From contig JAPTJF010000451.1 in the NCBI GenBank assembly GCA_029339195.1, positions 1 through 50,825 on the forward strand: 50,825 nt of DNA, written 5' to 3'. The notes beneath the pieces are model-generated. The model saw only the letters and a program-made list of their open reading frames with translations. It was not told where the DNA came from and did no database searches. Below are positions 46,031-50,825 of this stretch, one piece after another (the first letter of the stretch is position 1; each line of letters begins with the position of its first letter). A program made the translations under genes and the position numbers. This stretch comes from Micractinium sp. NFX-FRZ (taxonomy: Eukaryota > Chlorophyta > Trebouxiophyceae > Chlorellales > Chlorellaceae).

Positions 46031-49000
46031 CCGCCGGCGCCCTCGATACCTGGCAAGACGGTGCTTGGGAAGGAGGTGCCCCAGAGCCAGCGCAGGTCGG
46101 TGTGGGCGGGGGGTGCTGGCTTGTCACTTGGTTGTCATTTTCAGGTGGTGCAGCGGCTGCTTGCTTGGGGGAGGTAAGATGCTGCATGTGCTTCTCGTGT
46201 GTGTGCCAGCCGGTGTGGCGCGGAAAAGCAAGCCACTGGAAATAAAAGCCACTGGTTCTGCTGACCACGCACCACTCTCTGTGCCGGGGCTCTTCACTGC
46301 CTGCCCGCACTGCTCCCGCTACCGCACCGCCCTACCAGCGGTGCCACTTCGTCTTAACATGCAGCTGCCGACCCTTGACTGTACTGCCAACTCACGCTGC
46401 CGTCTGCCGTGCTGCATCTGTGCTGCAGCGGGCCATTCGTGAGGGAGGCTCTTTCCAAGGACCGCAAGAAGGACCAGGGAGGCGGCGAGGATCAGTGGCT
46501 GCTGAAGTCGGCCAACGTCTGGGGGCTGGAGGGAGTGGCAGGTGTGTGCGCCCCTGCATGCGTGCACGCTGAGTGTGTGGGTTGGTGTGTACGGCGGGCT
46601 GCTGCTGGCGCATGCTGGGTGTGCGGCGGTGTGAGCAGAGAGGTGTGCACATGGGCTGTGGTCAGAGGCGCCCGCCTCCTCCCCTGTTCGCCCTCTCGCT
46701 CCACTCATCCCAACCTTTCTTCCGCTTGAATTCCACCCTGCCGTGCCTGGAGGCGGGGACCCTCGTGTGTGCCTTTGCTATGCCCAACAATTGATCGTAA
46801 CTACATGGGACTCCCCCCCAATTCCCTGCCCTGCAGGCGAGGCCTCCTTCTCCGCGTTTGGCGTGTTTGACGGCCACGGCGGCCGCCAGGTGGCAACCTT
46901 TGCCTCCAACAACCTGCTCAAGGCGGTCATGGCTGAGGTGGACAGTTCATCAGTCCCGCTGCAGGTGGGGCCCAGTCTTAATACAACGGGAACCTCAGCA
47001 CTCGTTGCCGCAGCAAGCAAGGCACAGGAGAACAAGGGGAGAGGGTGGTTTAAGTGCAGAGTCAGCGGGCGGGGGAAGGGCTTGCGGGGGCAGGCGGCAG
47101 CAGGCTGGGCGCGTGGCTGCCGCTGGGTGTCGTCCTTGGGGTGGGGGGGGGTGGGGGGGGCTGTGTGAGGAGTGCTGCTCGGCACAGCACTCCGCAGCAT
47201 GCATGCATGATCCCTCGTCTTTACCTGCTGCCGCTGCCGCCTCCCTTTTCTGTGTGTTTTGGCTGCAGGACGTGCCCGAAGTAGAAGGCTTGACCGAGGA
47301 GGAGGTGGCTCAGTGGCGGCTGCAGGCCACGCTCATGAAGCGACTGCCGCAGGTGTGCTGCACTGCTGCTGTGCATGCTGCGCCGCATGTGTCTGCGACC
47401 GTCCACAGTGCAGCATGCACATGCAGAAAGTCACCGGGCGCTGGCCCAGCGTGTGCACGCCGTGCACAACTACCCCTGGCGTGCGCTCTGCAAAGGGTTC
47501 AAACCCAAGCCTCGCCCTCATCCTCTTTCTCCTCCCCTCCCTCGCCTTCCTCCACCTGCCCGCGCCCGCTCCCTGTAGCTCCCTCCCCACCCCCCACCCC
47601 CTGCCCGCACCCCTGCTCCATCGCAGGCCTGCCACACCGCCTTCCAAGCCATTGACGCCGACGCGCAGCGGCGCTGGCCGCAGCGCGGCGGTACCACCGC
47701 CACCCTGGCGGTTGCCTGCGGCTGGGAGCTGCTGGTGGCAAACGTGGGCGACTCGTGTGCCTACCTGGACACCGGCGCCGAGGTGCTGCAGGTGTGTGGG
47801 GAAGGGCGACGTGGATGCTTTGCTTGGTAGTATCCAGAGTGGCTGGTGGGTAGCACACCAGCAGATACTGGCGGCGAGGTGCTGCAGGTGATTGGGAAGG
47901 CGGCAGCAGCAGTTGTTTTGCTTGTTGGCCCAGAGTTGCGAGTGTGTCAACACACACACCAGCAGCTGCTGCGCTTGCCCCTGGACACTGGGGCAGAGCA
48001 GATCAGCGCCATCCGCCGGCTATGGGACAGCGTGGGGGATGTGCCACGCTGCCTGTGTTCCCTCCCGCTCTTGCCCTCACAAAGCCTTTTAATCATGAAT
48101 TGTTAATCATTGTTTGCTGCAATCTTTGTTTGCTCCTGCAGATCAGCGCCACCCACCGCCTGGAGGACAGCAAGGAGGAGGTGGCCCGCTGCCTGGCGGC
48201 GGGCCACGAAATCGCGCCGTCCTCGGTGGACGGGAAGCCTGCCGGGCCCATCAGGTGAGGCATTGGCGCCCCCTAACACATGCGGCACAGCGGAAAAAGC
48301 TAGCGAACAACCAATGCCTCCTGACCTGCTGCTGCTGGGCCAGCCATGGATGTTGCTGTTTTGGGCTGCTGGTATGCGCTGTTCTGACTTGCTGAGCTGT
48401 ACGCACTGCCCGGCACTGCCCGGCACGGCCCTCCAGCCGCCGCCTGCCTGCCTGCCTGCCTGTCTCTCTGCCTGCCTCGCCTACCCCACGCTGTGCATGC
48501 CGCCCCTTCCTCCATGTGCGTGCCTTCCCGCCTTCCAAGCATTCCTCCGCCTCTCTCTCCTGAGCCTGCCTGTGCCCTGCTGCTGCTGCTGCCGCCGCCG
48601 CCGTCTCTGCAGGGTGTGGCCTGGCGGCCTCAACATGGCCCGCACAATCGGGGACGCTGAGGCGGGCGCTGTGGTCACAGCAGAACCAGAGGTGAGCCCT
48701 TCCCTCAACAATCTGTTCTGTTCATCTCGCAGCCTTGGCGCCTGCCTACCTGCTCAACCATGGCCTGTAGTGCGTGCCTCTACTGCTGCCTCTCGACACG
48801 AGTTGCCGTTGCCCCCATCAATAAATCTATCCTCCAGCCTGGGTTTGCCCTCGCATGCAGGTCTGCCAGGTCACGCTGCCCGCCAGCGGCGGCCGCCTGC
48901 TCATGGGCAGCGACGGGCTGTGGGATGCCGTCAACCCCAAGACGGCGGCCCACCACTGCCGTGAGATGCCGGCGCAGGAGGCGGCGCACCGCCTGCTGGC

Positions 49001-50759
49001 GCTGGCCATCAAGAAGGATCACTTGAAGGACGATGTGACGGGTACGAGGGATGTGGGTGGGGGGGTATGGGCGGGGAGGGGCGGTGCGAGCGAGCGACAC
49101 GGGAATGTAAAGGAGGCGTCTTTTGACGGATGATTGACGTGTGGGTGTGGCGCAGGGTATCTGCTGCAGGCAGCGCTTGGCTGGGCAGGGCAGGGCAGGG
49201 TGGGGCTTGGGCTGTGAGTGCGGCAGGCTGGGCAAGATCCCAGCACGTGCTGCCGCACCCGCTGCCGCCGCCGCCTGCTGCCAACCAACCCCGCCTCCCA
49301 TGCCGCGTGCCACTGCCCCCCTGCAGTGGTGGTTGTTGACTTTCTGCCCAGCAGCTCCGCCCGCCTGCCCCCCGGCTTTGCCCTCCACCGCGTCCAAAGC
49401 GCCAGCGAGCAGCCCGCCCACCTGGCGCACGTCTGGCACCCGCTGCGTGACACCTGGGACTGCCTGGCCACCGGCGCAGAACGTGAGAACGTTCCTGCCA
49501 GCTGGGCCTGGGCTGGCTGGTGTGCAACACAGCTGGCAGTCCGGTCTTGCATTGTGCAGCTGCCACCTCGCAACCTGCACTCACATGCTCTCCCATGCCG
49601 CCCCCCTGCCTTCTATCCTGCCTGCTGTGCGCCAACGTCCCTCTGCCCTGCCCCCTGTGCCCCTGCTCCTTCTCCTGCAGGCCGCACACAGGTGGTCACC
49701 GAGCAGCGCGTGCTGCAGGCTGCTGCAGCAGAGGAAGCCGAGCGGGCGCGGGAGCGGCAGCAGGAGGCGTTCGGTGTCATGCTGAAGAAAGCGGCGCGCA
49801 GCGGGGCGACTGCCGGTGAGAGCAGGGGCTGCGGGCAGGCAGGCTGGGTGGGGTGCGGCCTCTGCTACTCATTGTTGCCCTTTTCCGCAGAGAGGCTGCT
49901 GCACATGTGAAGCGGCCACCATGCCTGACCCACATGGAGAGCCCCCAGTGTTCTGATCCATCTCTCCCTCTTCCTGCTTGGCCCTTTGCCCCTCCCTCTT
50001 CCAGAGATGCTGCACACAGTGTTGTGAGGCCATGCCGGAGCGGCACACTGAGGCCCCAGCGTTCTCACCTGTCTCTGCGTTGTACGCCTTCCTCTCCCGC
50101 TCCTGCAGAGACGCTGCACACCTTTGATGGCATGTCTGAGCTGCACAGAGAGGGCCCAGCGTTCCCAACCACATCTCCCTGCTTGGCCCTTTGCCCCTCC
50201 CTCCTGCAGAGACGCTGCACACCTTTGACGGCATGTCTGAGCTGCACCGGGAGCTGGCCACCCTGCGGCTGAGCCCCCAGGACCTGCGAGAAGAGCTGCA
50301 CAAGGCGGCAGCGGAGCACGAGGAGGAGAAGCGGCGAGGTGCGGGGCGGGGTGCGCGTGTGGGGGGCGGGGGGTGCATAAGTCGTGATGTGGGTGCTGGC
50401 CAGAATGGGCTAGGGCTGGGGCTGGTGAGGCAAGTCCTGGTGGGGTGGCAGGGCGGCTTGCGTGCCGCAAGGGATGTTGGACAGTTTATGGCAGGGCTGG
50501 AGCTGCTGAGCTCCAGTACAGCGCATGTGTGCTGTGTGTGTGCCTGTGTGCGTCAATGCCTGATGCCTGTATTGGTCAGGTGGGCACACCCAAGGCGGTG
50601 CCATGGCAGCCCAACTTTGTGAACTGAGCTGCCATGCCTGCCCCACTGGCTGCAGAGCTGGAGGGCGAGTGGGAGACGGTGGGAGACGAGAAGGGCAGCA
50701 GCGTTGGTGAGGGGGAGGAGGAGGGGCAGCCTGGCGGGCGCGGGGGGCGGGGAGGCCGT

Positions 50760-50790
<31 letters not shown>

Positions 50791-50825
50791 GGGAAGGACG
50801 GCTGGGCGGGCGCGGCGGCCGAGGG
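44972..50825 (+). CDS. PP2C-type protein phosphatase with acidic/poly-Lys N-terminal region and RGG tail, 3' end beyond window
   Basis: Metal-dependent Ser/Thr phosphatase. Exons: 44972-45098, 45243-46095, 46429-46541, 46837-46964, 47269-47352, 47627-47791, 48142-48254, 48613-48691, 48861-49041, 49327-49482, 49681-49815, 50210-50338, 50656-50825 (open); 811 codons so far, phases closed. The N terminus starts MGCRDLSLSLERT. A segment ELFRTPVEGPCTWQHLAARF has no family I recognise. Then come about 220 residues of Ala/Glu/Pro with a run of about 12 Lys (45731 onwards). PP2C motifs: FGVFDGHGGRQV, GGTTATLAVA, VANVGDSCAYLD, GGLNMARTIGDAE, LLMGSDGLWDAV and DDVTVVVVDF, covering the metal-binding Asp residues. 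After the catalytic domain come charged helices (EEAERARERQQEAFGVMLKK) and RGG/GRG repeats at the window end, suggesting RNA association. The exact start is moderately uncertain. Confidence 0.82.
47863..48054 (+). repeat. two decayed copies of PP2C exon 6/7 sequence inside intron 6
   Basis: 47863-47896 resembles the end of exon 6 with its donor (GAGGTGCTGCAGGTG). 47981-48054 resembles exon 6 end joined directly to exon 7 start: it would code LDTGAEQISAIRRLWDS compared with spliced LDTGAEVLQISATHRLEDS, followed by the matching RCL. Confidence 0.7.
49881..50235 (+). repeat. four tandem copies of the acceptor and 5' edge of PP2C exon 12
   Basis: Acceptor AG positions 49890, 50004, 50108 and 50209 are each followed by AGA(C/G/T)GCTGCACAC-like sequence. 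Units are 101-114 bases and become more similar toward the last, functional one. Copies 3 and 4 share ACGCTGCACACCTTTGA and the upstream CTTGGCCCTTTGCCCCTCCC (copies 2 and 4). Confidence 0.85.

Noticed and set aside
44908..46056. Large Ser/Ala-rich minus-strand frame opposite PP2C exons 1-2
   Set aside because: Antisense shadow of the Ala/Glu-rich coding region; no motif.
45570..46442. Arg-rich plus-strand frame
   Set aside because: Frame-shifted reading of the Glu/Ala/Lys region; the other frame continues into PP2C with consistent splice phases.

Overview
This is an intron-rich, GC-rich nuclear segment of a unicellular green alga. Chlorellaceae or another Trebouxiophyceae is my best guess. 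The supporting signs are: plant and algal gene families (a YABBY-type factor, an ADCK2-like ABC1 kinase, a Tat-targeted plastid protein), short exons with GT-AG and some GC-AG introns, alanine- and glutamine-rich low complexity, TGTAA-type poly(A) signals, and CCCTAAA telomere-type motifs. All models were spliced by hand from reading frame, splice consensus and family motifs. In every model the exon phases close, except for two single-base frame breaks that are reported separately.

Layout: 1-2702 (-) eIF2D, cut at the window start so the C-terminal SUI1 part is missing. 3358-6967 (+) SEC12/PREB, the SAR1 exchange factor. 7717-17656 (-) two tandem GH5 endo-beta-mannanase modules: the upstream one has all catalytic residues, the downstream one has lost them, and the two may be one protein. 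18009-20901 (+) a YABBY-like factor with a long Gln/Ala/Lys middle. 21484-24035 (-) a TMEM65-family membrane protein. 24343-25201 (+) a small coiled-coil protein, followed on the same strand by 25340-28803 katanin p80. 29407-30641 (-) a SAP-domain Tho1/MOS11/SARNP protein. 31087-34263 (+) a Tat-targeted VHL-beta plus bifunctional-nuclease (DUF151) fusion. 34950-35760 a degenerate minisatellite. 35907-37934 (-) an unrecognised multi-pass membrane protein. 39461-44443 (-) an ADCK2-like ABC1 kinase. 44972-50825 (+) a PP2C phosphatase with a long acidic N-terminal region and an RGG tail, cut at the window end.

Genes mostly alternate in strand, so short divergent promoters (17657-18008, 24036-24342, 30642-31086, 44444-44971) alternate with tail-to-tail 3' ends. 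At two tail-to-tail junctions the TGTAA signals of the two genes lie within about 20 bases of each other. The genes are not one pathway; they are housekeeping functions (translation, ER export, microtubule severing, mRNA export, plastid biology, signalling).

The most interesting items are the lumen-targeted VHL-beta/DUF151 fusion, the intact but catalytically dead GH5 module beside an active one, an algal YABBY, and a recurring pattern of locally duplicated exon edges (including splice sites) inside introns of three different genes.
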